In this document: in pieces, positions 42,875 to 52,064 of the stretch
Numbering within the stretch: position 1 is the stretch's first letter
Layout of the letters: each line of letters opens with the position of its first letter
DNA from: Pseudomonas cuatrocienegasensis
GTDB lineage: Bacteria; Pseudomonadota; Gammaproteobacteria; Pseudomonadales; Pseudomonadaceae
Direction: 5' to 3'
Length of the DNA stretch: 64,000 nucleotides
NCBI RefSeq assembly: GCF_900110925.1
Contig: NZ_FOFP01000014.1
Location: 62,001 to 126,000 of the forward strand
The notes under the pieces: model-generated
Database searches by the model: none
What the model was told of the DNA's origin: nothing
What the model saw: only the letters and a program-made list of their open reading frames with translations
Translations under genes and position numbers: made by a program

Positions 42875-43153
42875 TCAATCGCGAAACACCACCTGCACAA
42901 GGTGATAGCCGAACTGGCTCTTGATCGGACCGTGTATTTCGCGCACGGCCTTCTTGAAAATCACCTGGTCGATGACGCGAACCATCTGCCCAGGGCGCAC
43001 TTCGCCCAGGTCGCCGCCTTTCTTGCCAGACGGGCAGGTGGAGTGCTTGCGCGCCAGCACATCGAAGGCCTCGCCGGCCGCAATACGCTTCTTCAGGGCG
43101 GCTGCTTCTGCCTCGGTCTTGACCAGAATGTGGCGCGCCATTGCCTTTGCCAT
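42875..43153 (-). CDS. ppiC: Parvulin-type peptidyl-prolyl isomerase
   Basis: A 92-residue single-domain parvulin, the PpiC type, which catalyses cis-trans isomerisation of prolyl bonds in the cytoplasm. It has the compact rotamase pattern: ARHILVKTEAEAAALKKRIAAGEAFDVLARKHSTCPSGKKGGDLGEVRPGQMV...FGYHLVQV, with the conserved His near residue 8, the Ser/Cys-rich loop, and the C-terminal FGYH. No signal peptide. The ATG at 43153 gives the standard PpiC length; the longer upstream frame is not family-like. Confidence 0.95.
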   Translation of the reverse strand: MAKAMARHILVKTEAEAAALKKRIAAGEAFDVLARKHSTCPSGKKGGDLGEVRPGQMVRVIDQVIFKKAVREIHGPIKSQFGYHLVQVVFRD

Positions 43154-43292
43154 GAACGGCTCCTCGGAATTTGGCCTCACAGTGTGCCAGTATTGGCGCG
43201 TCATTATCATGGCGCCATATATTTGAATGTTGTGCTGTGCGCATCGATTTGAATATGGCCTAAGGTAATTATCTCTCCCCTCCGACGAAAAG

Positions 43293-44504
43293 ATGCCCGC
43301 CATGGAACTCGCGCCGCTGCTGAAAATTCTCGCCACCCAGGATGGCTCAGACCTGTACTTGTCGACCGGCGCGCCGCCGTGCGCCAAGTTCAATGGCGTG
43401 CTCAAGGCGCTGAGTACCGAACCATTGAAGGCCGGGGAGGTGGCCGCTGTGGCCGAATCGGTCATGGATAGTGCTCAGCGCGAAGAGTTTGAGCGCGAGC
43501 TGGAAATGAACCTGGCGATTTCCCTGGCTGGGGTCGGGCGTTTCCGCATCAATATCTTCAAACAGCGCAACGAGGTGTCCATCGTGGCGCGCAATATCAA
43601 GCTGGAGATTCCGCGCTTCGAAGACCTCAAACTCCCCGAGGTACTGCTGCGCACGGTGATGGAGAAACGTGGTCTGGTGCTGTTCGTCGGTGGTACCGGC
43701 TCAGGCAAGTCGACCTCGCTGGCGGCGCTGATCGACTACCGCAACCGCAACAGCGGCGGGCACATCATCACCATCGAAGACCCGGTGGAGTATGTGCACC
43801 GGCACAAGAAATCAATCATCAACCAGCGTGAGGTAGGGGTGGATACGCGTAGCTTCCATGCCGCGCTGAAGAACACCCTGCGTCAGGCGCCTGACGTGAT
43901 CCTGATTGGCGAAATCCGCGACCGCGAGACCATGGAGCACGCCCTGGCGTTTGCCGATACCGGGCACCTGGCGATTTCCACCCTGCATGCCAACAACGCC
44001 AACCAGGCGTTGGATCGCATCATCAATTTTTTCCCCGAAGACCGCCGCCCACAGTTGCTCAACGACCTGGGCAACAACCTCAAGGCATTTGTCTCCCAGC
44101 GTCTGGTCAAGACCGTTGATGGCAAGCGCCGCGCTGCCGTTGAGGTGCTGCTGGGCACACCAACGGTGCGTGATCTGATCAAGCGCAGCGAGCTGTCGGA
44201 AATCAAGGAGATCATGGAGAAGTCGCGCAACCTGGGGATGCAAACGTTCGATCAGGCGCTAATCGATCTGGTCAACGAAGGGGCTATCGATGAGGAGGAA
44301 GCGGTCAAGAATGCCGACTCGGCGAACAACGTGCGCCTCAAGCTCAAACTGCAGCGCGATAATCCAGCCACGCCGCCGAAGCCGGTCAGCGCGCCTGCTG
44401 CACCCCAGCCTGCAGCTAAACCTGCGGACTGGGGGCAGGAGCTGAAACTGGAGGCGATCGAGGAAGAGCAACCGCCTGAAGACCCAGGTCGCAGCGGTAT
44501 CTGA
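43293..44504 (+). CDS. PilT/PilU-family type IV pilus ATPase (PilU-like paralogue)
   Basis: A 403-residue hexameric-ATPase family member that drives or assists pilus retraction. Core motifs are intact: Walker A FVGGTGSGKST near residue 130, Asp box ITIEDPVEYVHRHKKSIINQREVG, Walker B VILIGEIRDRETM, His box GHLAISTLHANNANQALDRIINFFPEDRR. It resembles PilU in the NQALDRIINFFPE, LGMQTFDQAL and C-terminal SANNVRLKLKL segments. A C-terminal extension of about 55 residues is Pro/Ala-rich and then acidic. No other type IVa pilus genes are adjacent. Start could be the ATG at 43302 instead. Confidence 0.93.
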   Translation: MPAMELAPLLKILATQDGSDLYLSTGAPPCAKFNGVLKALSTEPLKAGEVAAVAESVMDSAQREEFERELEMNLAISLAGVGRFRINIFKQRNEVSIVARNIKLEIPRFEDLKLPEVLLRTVMEKRGLVLFVGGTGSGKSTSLAALIDYRNRNSGGHIITIEDPVEYVHRHKKSIINQREVGVDTRSFHAALKNTLRQAPDVILIGEIRDRETMEHALAFADTGHLAISTLHANNANQALDRIINFFPEDRRPQLLNDLGNNLKAFVSQRLVKTVDGKRRAAVEVLLGTPTVRDLIKRSELSEIKEIMEKSRNLGMQTFDQALIDLVNEGAIDEEEAVKNADSANNVRLKLKLQRDNPATPPKPVSAPAAPQPAAKPADWGQELKLEAIEEEQPPEDPGRSGI

Positions 44505-44530
44505 CGGGAGCCGATGCAGGTTACAGGTGC

Positions 44531-45259
44531 TCAGCGAGAAGGCAGGTAAGCCTCTCCCATGCGCTGTGCGGTGCCCTCGGCCAACAAGGACTCGACCGCT
44601 TCGCGCAGTCGCTTCACCAGCGCCGGGTCGCAGTCCAGTGAGCACGCCAGGTAAAGCGGGGTGCTGGCCAAAGGTGCACTCATCTGCAAAACAGGCGCAT
44701 CGGGTGCCAATTGGCCATACAGACCCTCGGGCACGCCGGTGAACCAGGCATCGACACGGCCCAGTTCGAGCATGCGCATAGGCTTGTCGCCCAACTCCAG
44801 CGCAACGATCTGTTCAGGTTGAAACCCTTCATTTTTGAGAATTTCCAGTTGCGCTGTACCCAAGCCGACGGCGATACGCTGATAGCGCTGGCGGGCTTCT
44901 GCAAAGTCGCGTACTGGCGTATCGAGGCTGAAGAAGGCGCGCTCCAAGGGCATGATAGGAACGATCCAGGTGTACAGCGATTCCCGCTCGGGTGTTCGCG
45001 ACAGCGGAATGATGAGCAGGTCGCGCCCCTCGCTGACCTGCTTTTGCGCCCGGGCCCAGGGGGCGACCTGGAGCACGACTGGATGATTGGCCCGGGCGAT
45101 CGCCGCCAGGGTCACATCACCCACCATGCCATAACCCTTATGAAAGTTGAGGAAGGTCAGGGGGGGCGCATCAGGCATAAACAGCTCAAGTGTGCGCGCG
45201 GCAAACACCATGGGGCTGAGCAGCACAAGCATAAGCGGTACGAGCCGAATCGAACGCAC
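44531..45259 (-). CDS. Periplasmic solute-binding-like protein (SBP family 3)
   Basis: A 242-residue protein with a signal peptide (cleavage after VFA near residue 20) and a family 3 solute-binding fold: LELFMPDAPPLTFLN near the N-terminus, the APWARAQKQVSEGRDLLIIPLSRTPERE segment that often marks the ligand cleft, and KRLREAVESLLAEGTAQRM at the end. No permease or ATPase gene is adjacent, so it is an orphan. Such orphans act as sensors or accessory transport proteins; nothing in the sequence says which. It is convergent with the PilU-like gene, 26 bp apart. Confidence 0.82.
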   Translation of the reverse strand: MRSIRLVPLMLVLLSPMVFAARTLELFMPDAPPLTFLNFHKGYGMVGDVTLAAIARANHPVVLQVAPWARAQKQVSEGRDLLIIPLSRTPERESLYTWIVPIMPLERAFFSLDTPVRDFAEARQRYQRIAVGLGTAQLEILKNEGFQPEQIVALELGDKPMRMLELGRVDAWFTGVPEGLYGQLAPDAPVLQMSAPLASTPLYLACSLDCDPALVKRLREAVESLLAEGTAQRMGEAYLPSR

Positions 45260-45315
45260 GGCCAGGCTCCAGAGGGTTAGGACCTGAGTATAGCTGCACT
45301 ACGCAACCGTGCCGC

Positions 45316-46212
45316 TCAAACCCTTCGTGCCCGCGCCACCCGCGAACCACTGGGCTTGCCCAGCACTGTGCAGATACGCTGGCCGGCGGCGATCAGCCGG
45401 TCCATATCGATACCGGTTTCGATCCCTAGTCCATCCAGTAGATACAAGACATCTTCGCTCGCGACATTGCCTGTAGCGCCTTTGGCGTAAGGGCAGCCGC
45501 CGAGGCCCGCAACCGAGCTGTCGAATACGTTGATGCCTTCCAGAAGGCTTGCGTAGATATTGGTCAACGCCTGGCCATAGGTGTCGTGGAAGTGCCCGGC
45601 CAGCTTGTCTCTGGGAATATCACGGCCAACCACTTCGAGTAGGTGGCGGGTGCTGCCTGCGGTGCCGGTGCCGATGGTGTCGCCCAGGGAAACCTCATAG
45701 CAGCCCATGGTGAATAATTCACGGGCGACCAGGGCAACCTGCTCGGGCGGCACGCTGCCGTCATACGGGCAACCCAGCACGCAGGAGACATACCCGCGTA
45801 CACGGATGCCATGCTGTTTGGCGGCGTCCATTACCGGAACAAAGCGTTCCAGGCTTTCGCTGATCGAGCAGTTGATATTTTTCTGCGAGAAGGCCTCGCT
45901 GGCGGCGGCAAACACGGCGACTTCTCTGACGCCGGCCTCTAGGGCAGCCTCAAAGCCTTTCAGGTTGGGTGCCAGGGCTGCGTAGGTAATGCCTGGTAGC
46001 TGCTGGATCTGCGCAAACACCTCTCTGCTGCCGGCCATCTGCGGCACCCACTTGGGCGAGACAAAGCTGCCCACCTCGATATAGCCCAGGCCTGCGGCAG
46101 ACAGGTCATCGACCAGGCGCACCTTGTCGGCCACGCTGATCGGCTGCTGCTCATTCTGCAAACCGTCGCGCGGGCCGACTTCGACCAGGCGGACCTGTTT
46201 GGGTAGGTTCAT
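45316..46212 (-). CDS. liuE: Hydroxymethylglutaryl-CoA lyase LiuE
   Basis: LiuE cleaves HMG-CoA to acetoacetate and acetyl-CoA, the last step of leucine and isovalerate degradation. The 298-residue enzyme has the substrate motif VEVGPRDGLQNE near the N-terminus, the metal-binding residues of the TIM barrel (HFHDTYGQAL), and the active-site signature VAGLGGCPYAKGATGN with the catalytic Cys. Start is 46212 or 46215 (two consecutive ATGs); GAGG lies at better spacing for 46212. Last gene of the liu operon; a perfect inverted repeat separates it from liuD. Confidence 0.97.
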   Translation of the reverse strand: MNLPKQVRLVEVGPRDGLQNEQQPISVADKVRLVDDLSAAGLGYIEVGSFVSPKWVPQMAGSREVFAQIQQLPGITYAALAPNLKGFEAALEAGVREVAVFAAASEAFSQKNINCSISESLERFVPVMDAAKQHGIRVRGYVSCVLGCPYDGSVPPEQVALVARELFTMGCYEVSLGDTIGTGTAGSTRHLLEVVGRDIPRDKLAGHFHDTYGQALTNIYASLLEGINVFDSSVAGLGGCPYAKGATGNVASEDVLYLLDGLGIETGIDMDRLIAAGQRICTVLGKPSGSRVARARRV

Positions 46213-46255
46213 CATTGCCTCGTTGTTTATCCCGATGGGTGTCGCACCGACTAGC

Positions 46256-46316
46256 TGTGGGAGGGGCTTTAGCCGCGAGATTTTTATCATTCGTCGCGGC
46301 TAAAGCCCCTCCCACA
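46256..46316. repeat. REP element, perfect inverted repeat
   Basis: Two perfectly complementary 23-bp arms (46256-46278 and 46294-46316; core GTGGGAGGGGCTTTAGCC) around a 15-bp loop. Same family as 49112-49186 and the degenerate copy at 28598. It fills the liuD-liuE gap and should fold in the mRNA, possibly tuning liuE expression. Confidence 0.9.
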
Positions 46317-46323
46317 TATTCGT

Positions 46324-48285
46324 TTATGCGCTGATTTCTGCCAGCTCCACCAACACCGCGCCTTCGCTGACCATCTCGCCTTCGCCGCAATACAGCGCCT
46401 TGACGGTGCCGGCATGGGGCGCGCGGATGCTGTGCTCCATCTTCATCGCCTCCAGCACCACCAGCGCAGTGCCGGCTTCGACCGGCTGACCGGCCTCGAC
46501 CAGCACCCGCACGATACTGCCGTTCATGGGAGCGGTTAGGCCGCCGTTCTGATGATGGCTGGCGTCGACTTCGGCAATCTGGTCAAAGCGGGTGACCGCG
46601 TGCAGCTCGCCGGCATAGCGCAGGTAGAGGCTATCGCCGCGGCGAATCGCCAGATGCTGTTGACGCAGGCCGTCGCTCTCCACCTGCAGGATCTCGCCTT
46701 GCAGGTGGAGGGTAGAAGCCGAGGCCTGGCGCAGACGTACCACCTGGCGCTCGTTCTGGCAGGCCAGATGCAGATCGATTTCCGCCGGTAAACCCAGGCG
46801 CAGACCGTTATTGATCGCCCAAGGCGAGTGGTAGTCGTCCTGGCGTTGGCGCGGCGCTTCGCTTTGCACAAAGGCCTCGGCGGCCAGTTGCCAGAACTCA
46901 GCCGGCAATTCGCTCGGCGGCGGCAGCAACTGCGCTTCATGGCGCGGAATAAAACCAGTATCCAGCTCTGCATTGGCAAAGGCCGGGTGGGCCAGAACGC
47001 GGGTGAGAAAGGCCAGGTTGGTTCTAACCCCGCCGACGCAGGTTTCCTTGAGCATGGCCAGCAGGCGCAGACGCGCCTCTTCGCGGTTCTCGCCCCAGGC
47101 GATCAGCTTGCCGAGCATGGGGTCATAGAAGGGCGAGACTTCATCGCCTTCGCTGACGCCGCTGTCTACCCGGCGACCTGGTCCGGCATTGGCTTCGCGG
47201 TACAGCGCCAGGGTGCCGGTGGCGGGGAGAAAGTCGTTGTCCGGGTCTTCGGCATACAGGCGCACCTCAATGGCATGGCCAAGCAGCGGCACCTGTTCCT
47301 GGCTGATCGGCAGCGCTTCACCACGGGCGACTCGGATCTGCCAGGCCACCAGATCGAGACCGGTGATCAGCTCGGTGACCGGGTGTTCCACCTGCAGGCG
47401 GGTGTTCATCTCCATAAAAAAGAAGTCGCCGCGTTCATCCAGCAGAAACTCCACGGTGCCAGCGCCGACATAGCCGATGGCCTGAGCCGCCTTGACCGCT
47501 GCTTCGCCCATGGCGCGGCGCAGTTCGGCTGACAGGCCCGGCGCAGGGGCTTCTTCGACGACCTTCTGGTGACGGCGCTGGATCGAGCAGTCGCGCTCAT
47601 TCAGGTACAGGCAGTTGCCATACTGGTCGGCAAACACCTGGATCTCCACATGGCGCGGCTTGAGGACGTACTTTTCCACCAGCATGCGCGCGTCGCCGAA
47701 CGACGACTGCGCCTCGCGCTGGGCGCTGGCCAGGGCCTCGGCCAGTTCGCTCTGAACCTCGACCACCTTCATGCCCTTGCCACCACCGCCGGCCGCCGCT
47801 TTGAGCAGCACCGGGTAGCCGATGGCGTTCGCGGCGGCGCGGAAGGTTTCCACATCCTGCGCTTCGCCGTGATAACCCGGCACCAGCGGCACGCCGGCGG
47901 CGTCCATCAACGCCTTGGCCGCGGACTTGCTGCCCATGGCGTCGATGGCCGAGGCGGGCGGGCCGAGGAAGATCAGCCCGGCGGCTTCAATGGCGCGGGC
48001 AAAGCCGGCGTTTTCCGAGAGAAAGCCATAGCCGGGATGAATCGCCTGGGCGCCGCTGGCCTGGGCCGCCGCGATGATCTTATCGATCAGCAGGTAGCTG
48101 TCTGCCGGCTTGGCACCGCCCAGATTCACCGCCACATCGGCTTCACGCACATGACGCGCGTTGGCGTCGATAGCGCTGTGTACCGCCACGGTCTGGATGC
48201 CCATGGCCTTGGCCGTGCGCATCACCCGGCAGGCGATCTCGCCACGGTTGGCCACCAGCAGGGTGTCGATAGGCTTGAAGTTCAT
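46324..48285 (-). CDS. liuD: Methylcrotonyl-CoA carboxylase biotin-carrying (alpha) subunit LiuD
   Basis: The alpha subunit carries the biotin carboxylase and biotin carboxyl-carrier domains of 3-methylcrotonyl-CoA carboxylase. In 653 residues it shows the carboxylase N-lobe (LLVANRGEIACRVMRTAKAMGI), ATP-grasp loop (KAAAGGGGKGMKVV), the FFMEMNTRLQVEHPVTE motif, and a C-terminal carrier domain with EAMKMEHS, whose Lys is the biotinylation site. Overlaps liuC by 4 bp. Works with LiuB. Confidence 0.97.
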   Translation of the reverse strand: MNFKPIDTLLVANRGEIACRVMRTAKAMGIQTVAVHSAIDANARHVREADVAVNLGGAKPADSYLLIDKIIAAAQASGAQAIHPGYGFLSENAGFARAIEAAGLIFLGPPASAIDAMGSKSAAKALMDAAGVPLVPGYHGEAQDVETFRAAANAIGYPVLLKAAAGGGGKGMKVVEVQSELAEALASAQREAQSSFGDARMLVEKYVLKPRHVEIQVFADQYGNCLYLNERDCSIQRRHQKVVEEAPAPGLSAELRRAMGEAAVKAAQAIGYVGAGTVEFLLDERGDFFFMEMNTRLQVEHPVTELITGLDLVAWQIRVARGEALPISQEQVPLLGHAIEVRLYAEDPDNDFLPATGTLALYREANAGPGRRVDSGVSEGDEVSPFYDPMLGKLIAWGENREEARLRLLAMLKETCVGGVRTNLAFLTRVLAHPAFANAELDTGFIPRHEAQLLPPPSELPAEFWQLAAEAFVQSEAPRQRQDDYHSPWAINNGLRLGLPAEIDLHLACQNERQVVRLRQASASTLHLQGEILQVESDGLRQQHLAIRRGDSLYLRYAGELHAVTRFDQIAEVDASHHQNGGLTAPMNGSIVRVLVEAGQPVEAGTALVVLEAMKMEHSIRAPHAGTVKALYCGEGEMVSEGAVLVELAEISA

Positions 48286-49082
48286 GCTTGCGGCTCCTGC
48301 CAGGCGGGCTTGCGCTTATCCAGAAAGGCACGCAGACCTTCCTGACCTTCGGGGCTGACGCGGATACGGGCGATGGCGTTCTCGGTATAACGGCGCAGCG
48401 CAGGGGTCAGCACGCCGCTGCCGACTTCGCGCAGCAGATCCTTGCTCGCAAGCATGGCCTGCGGGCTATTGAGCAGCAGGGTTTCGACCCAGTCGGCGAC
48501 GGCCTGCTCCAGTTCATCGGCGGCATAGCATTCAGCAAACAGGCCCAGTTCCTGGGCACGCTCACCACTGAAGCGCTCGGCAGTCAGGGCATAACGGCGT
48601 GCGGCGCGTTCGCCGATGGCCTGTACGACAAAGGGGCTGATCACCGCCGGCGCCAGGCCGATGCGCACTTCGGACAGGCACAGCTGGGCGTCAACGGTGC
48701 CGATGGCCATATCGCAGCAACTGATCAACCCCAGGGCACCACCGAAGGCCGCGCCTTGCACCACGGCCAGGGTGGGGATCTTCAGCTGATACAGGTTGTG
48801 CATCAGCTCAGCCAGTTCGCGGGCGTCGGCCAGGTTGGCGCTGTAATCCAGGGTCGCGGCGTGCTGCATCCAGGCAAGGTCCGCGCCGGCAGAAAAATGC
48901 TTGCCGCGGCCACGCAGCAACAGGAAACGCAGGGTCTTGTCAGCCATCACTGCGTCGAGGGCGAGAATCAGCTCGCGGATCATCTCGGCGTTAAAGGCGT
49001 TGTTCTTGTCCGCACGATTGAGCCAGAGGGTGGCAAAGCCGCGCGGGTCTGTTTGCAGTTGAAGGGTGTTGAAGTCGGTCAT
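48282..49082 (-). CDS. liuC: Methylglutaconyl-CoA hydratase LiuC
   Basis: A 266-residue crotonase-family enzyme converting 3-methylglutaconyl-CoA to HMG-CoA. It has the oxyanion-hole segments (RGRGKHFSAGADLAWM and VQGAAFGGALGLISCCDMAIG) and the family SEVRIGLAPAVISPFV stretch. Position between liuB and liuD fixes the specific assignment within the crotonase superfamily. Stop overlaps the liuD start; a REP element separates it from liuB. Confidence 0.94.
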   Translation of the reverse strand: MTDFNTLQLQTDPRGFATLWLNRADKNNAFNAEMIRELILALDAVMADKTLRFLLLRGRGKHFSAGADLAWMQHAATLDYSANLADARELAELMHNLYQLKIPTLAVVQGAAFGGALGLISCCDMAIGTVDAQLCLSEVRIGLAPAVISPFVVQAIGERAARRYALTAERFSGERAQELGLFAECYAADELEQAVADWVETLLLNSPQAMLASKDLLREVGSGVLTPALRRYTENAIARIRVSPEGQEGLRAFLDKRKPAWQEPQA

Positions 49083-49111
49083 GGTTTTCGACTCGAAAAA
49101 TGAGTTAGCTC

Positions 49112-49186
49112 TGTGGGAGGGGCTTTAGCCGCGACAAGGCGAAAAACTTCGCGGCTAAAGCGGAATGCCGCCCAGCCCCTCCCACG
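49112..49186. repeat. REP element in the liuB-liuC gap
   Basis: Left arm carries the same GTGGGAGGGGCTTTAGCC core as the copy at 46256. The right arm is interrupted by about 15 bases and resumes as CCCCTCCCACG. It occupies most of the 106-bp liuB-liuC gap and ends just inside the liuB stop region. Confidence 0.85.
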
Positions 49187-49188
49187 AA

Positions 49189-50796
49189 TCACATCCTGAA
49201 CACACCAAAAGTGGTCGGCTCGATCGGCGCGTTAAGGCTGGCGGATAGTGCCAAGCCCAGTACATCGCGGGTTTGCGCCGGGTCGATAACCCCGTCATCC
49301 CACAAACGAGCGCTGGAGTAGTAGGGGTGGCCCTGACGCTCGTACTGTTCGAGGATCGGCTGCTTAAGCGCCGCTTCATCCTCGGCGGAAAAACGCTGCC
49401 CGGCGCGGGCGGCTTGTTCGTGCTTGACCTGCACCAGCACGCCGGCGGCCTGTTCGGCGCCCATCACGCCAATGCGCGCATTCGGCCACATCCACAAAAA
49501 GCGTGGGTCGTAGGCGCGGCCGCACATGCCGTAGTTACCGGCACCGAAGCTGCCGCCGATGATTACGGTGAATTTTGGCACCTTGGCGCAAGCCACGGCG
49601 TTGACCAGCTTGGCACCGTGTTTGGCGATGCCGCCGGCTTCGTACTTCTGTCCGACCATAAAGCCGGTGATGTTCTGCAAAAACAGCAGGGGAATGCCGC
49701 GCTGGCAGGCCAGCTCGATAAAGTGCGCACCTTTCTGCGCAGACTCGGCAAACAAGATGCCGTTATTGGCGAGGATCGCCACCGGATAGCCGTGGATATG
49801 CGCAAAGCCGCAGACCAGGGTCGCGCCGAACAACGCCTTGAACTCATCGAACACGCTGCCATCGACGGTGCGGGTGATCACTTCACGTACATCAAAGGGC
49901 TGCTTGGCGTCCGCCGGAATCACCCCGTACAGCTCTTCACCGCTATACAGCGGGTTGATCGGTGCCCGGTTATTCAGCACGCCGAGTTTGCGCCAGTTCA
50001 GATTGGCGATTGAGCGACGGGCCAGGGCCAGGGCGTGTTCGTCGTTGTCGGCATAATGGTCGGCCACGCCGCTGGTCTTGCAGTGCACATCGGCGCCGCC
50101 AAGCTCTTCAGCGCTGACCACCTCACCGGTGGCGGCTTTGACCAGTGGCGGCCCGGCGAGGAAGATGGTCGCCTGGTTGCGCACCATGATCGCTTCATCC
50201 GCCATGGCCGGCACGTAGGCGCCACCGGCAGTGCAGGAGCCCATAACCACGGCGATCTGCGGGATGCCCATGGCCGACATAGTGGCCTGATTGAAGAAGA
50301 TCCGCCCGAAGTGCTCGCGGTCCGGGAACACTTCATCCTGACGTGGCAGGTTGGCGCCGCCGGAGTCCACCAGGTAGATGCACGGCAGGCGATTCTGCTG
50401 GGCGATGGTCTGCGCGCGCAGGTGCTTTTTCACGGTCAGTGGGTAGTAGCTGCCGCCTTTTACCGTGGCGTCGTTGGCCACGATCATGCATTCCACGCCC
50501 TCGACCCGACCGATACCGGCTACCACACCAGCCGCCGGCACCTCTTCGCCATACACCTCATGGGCGGCCAGTTGGCCGATTTCGAGGAACGGTGAGCCGA
50601 TATCCAGCAGGCGATTGATCCGTTCGCGCGGCAGCAGCTTGCCGCGCGAGGTGTGGCGATGCTGGGCCTTCTCGCCTCCACCTTGATGAACGCGGGCGAG
50701 CAGGGCGCGCAGGTCGTTGACCTGGGCAAGCATCGCCGCGCTATTGGCGGCGAACTCGGGCGAGCGGGTATTGATCTGGGTATGCAGGATGGCCAT
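49189..50796 (-). CDS. liuB: Methylcrotonyl-CoA carboxylase carboxyltransferase (beta) subunit LiuB
   Basis: The beta subunit transfers CO2 from carboxybiotin to 3-methylcrotonyl-CoA. The 535-residue enzyme shows the carboxyltransferase pattern: GKLLPRERINRLLDIGSPFLEIG, CIYLVDSGGANLPRQDEVFPD, the acyl-CoA and biotin oxyanion loops (GSCTAGGAYVPAM and GGSFGAGNYGMCGRAYDPRFLWMWPNARIGVMG). An ATG at 50796 with GGAAGC upstream is the family start. Between liuA and liuC as in P. aeruginosa. Confidence 0.97.
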   Translation of the reverse strand: MAILHTQINTRSPEFAANSAAMLAQVNDLRALLARVHQGGGEKAQHRHTSRGKLLPRERINRLLDIGSPFLEIGQLAAHEVYGEEVPAAGVVAGIGRVEGVECMIVANDATVKGGSYYPLTVKKHLRAQTIAQQNRLPCIYLVDSGGANLPRQDEVFPDREHFGRIFFNQATMSAMGIPQIAVVMGSCTAGGAYVPAMADEAIMVRNQATIFLAGPPLVKAATGEVVSAEELGGADVHCKTSGVADHYADNDEHALALARRSIANLNWRKLGVLNNRAPINPLYSGEELYGVIPADAKQPFDVREVITRTVDGSVFDEFKALFGATLVCGFAHIHGYPVAILANNGILFAESAQKGAHFIELACQRGIPLLFLQNITGFMVGQKYEAGGIAKHGAKLVNAVACAKVPKFTVIIGGSFGAGNYGMCGRAYDPRFLWMWPNARIGVMGAEQAAGVLVQVKHEQAARAGQRFSAEDEAALKQPILEQYERQGHPYYSSARLWDDGVIDPAQTRDVLGLALSASLNAPIEPTTFGVFRM

Positions 50797-50807
50797 GGCT
50801 GCTTCCT

Positions 50808-50876
50808 GTAGGGTGCGCTGTGCGCACCACATGCAGTTATCGGTGCGCACAGCCTAGGCGGCCCCGCGCACCCTAC
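50808..50876. repeat. GTAGGGTGCGC-type intergenic repeat, copy 1
   Basis: Inverted-repeat element bounded by GTAGGGTGCGC and GCGCACCCTAC, with internal TGTGCGCACC and GGTGCGCACA complementarity. A second copy lies at 52065-52119. It fills the liuA-liuB gap. Unrelated in sequence to the GGGGCTTTAGCC REP family. Confidence 0.88.
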
Positions 50877-50879
50877 GGG

Positions 50880-52043
50880 TCACTTGGTTTCGTTAAACAG
50901 CTCACGGCCGATCAGCATGCGCCTGATTTCGCTGGTGCCGGCGCCGATCTCGTAGAGCTTGGCGTCGCGCAACAAACGGCCGGTGGGATATTCGTTGATA
51001 TAGCCGTTACCGCCGAGAATCTGGATCGCGTCCAGTGCCATCTGGGTGGCGCGCTCGGCTGTGTAGAGGATCACCCCGGCGGCGTCCTTGCGCGTGGTTT
51101 CGCCACGGTCGCAGGCCTGGGCCACGGCGTACAGGTAGGCGCGGCTGGCGTTGAGTTGGGTGTACATGTCGGCGACCTTGCCCTGGATCAGCTGGAACTC
51201 GCCGATGCTCTGACCGAACTGTTTGCGGTCGTGGATATAGGGCACGATCACGTCCATGCAGGCCTGCATGATCCCGGTCGGGCCGCCGGAGAGCACTACG
51301 CGCTCGTAATCCAGGCCGCTCATCAGCACCCGTACGCCGCCGTTAAGTTGACCGAGCACGTTCTCTTCCGGCACCTCGACATTGTCGAAGAACAGCTCAC
51401 AGGTGTTGGAACCGCGCATGCCGAGCTTGTCGAACTTGCTGCCGCGGCTAAAACCCTTCCAGTCGCGCTCGACGATAAAGGCGCTGATGCCGTGGGCGCC
51501 TTTTTCCAGATCGGTTTTGGCATAGATCACGTAGGTATTGGCGTCCGGGCCGTTGGTGATCCAGGTCTTGCTGCCGTTGAGCACATAGCGATCGCCGTGC
51601 TTGTCGGCGCGCAACTTCATGCTGACCACATCGGAACCGGCATTCGGTTCGCTCATGGCCAGGGCGCCGATATGTTCGCCGGATACCAGTTTGGGCAGGT
51701 ACTTGGCCTTCTGCGCGGCGGTGCCGTTGCGCTTGATCTGGTTCACACAGAGGTTGGAGTGGGCGCCGTAGGACAGGGCGACCGAGGCCGAGCCGCGACT
51801 GATTTCTTCCATGGCAATGACGTGGGCCAGGTATCCCAGGCCGGAGCCGCCGTACTCTTCCTCGACGGTGATGCCGAGCAGGCCCATATCGCCAAACTTC
51901 TTCCACATATCCGTCGGGAACTGGTTGTCGCTGTCGATAACGGCAGCGCGGGGCGCTAGTTCGCTGGCGACGAAGGCCTGGGTCTGCTCGCGCAGCATGT
52001 CGATGGTTTCGCCAAGGGCGAAGTTGAGGGACGGATAGCTCAT
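50880..52043 (-). CDS. liuA: Isovaleryl-CoA dehydrogenase LiuA
   Basis: An FAD-dependent acyl-CoA dehydrogenase (387 residues) oxidising isovaleryl-CoA to 3-methylcrotonyl-CoA. Motifs: ALAMSEPNAGSDVVSMK, TWITNGPDANTYVIYAKT, RKQFGQSIGEFQLIQGK, ILGGNGYINEYPTGRLLRDAKLYEIGAGTSEI. The glutamate in GLDYERVVL aligns with the catalytic Glu254 of human isovaleryl-CoA dehydrogenase, rather than the later glutamate used by other acyl-CoA dehydrogenases. First structural gene of the operon. Confidence 0.97.
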   Translation of the reverse strand: MSYPSLNFALGETIDMLREQTQAFVASELAPRAAVIDSDNQFPTDMWKKFGDMGLLGITVEEEYGGSGLGYLAHVIAMEEISRGSASVALSYGAHSNLCVNQIKRNGTAAQKAKYLPKLVSGEHIGALAMSEPNAGSDVVSMKLRADKHGDRYVLNGSKTWITNGPDANTYVIYAKTDLEKGAHGISAFIVERDWKGFSRGSKFDKLGMRGSNTCELFFDNVEVPEENVLGQLNGGVRVLMSGLDYERVVLSGGPTGIMQACMDVIVPYIHDRKQFGQSIGEFQLIQGKVADMYTQLNASRAYLYAVAQACDRGETTRKDAAGVILYTAERATQMALDAIQILGGNGYINEYPTGRLLRDAKLYEIGAGTSEIRRMLIGRELFNETK

Positions 52044-52064
52044 GGGGCACCTGCTATTGTTTTT

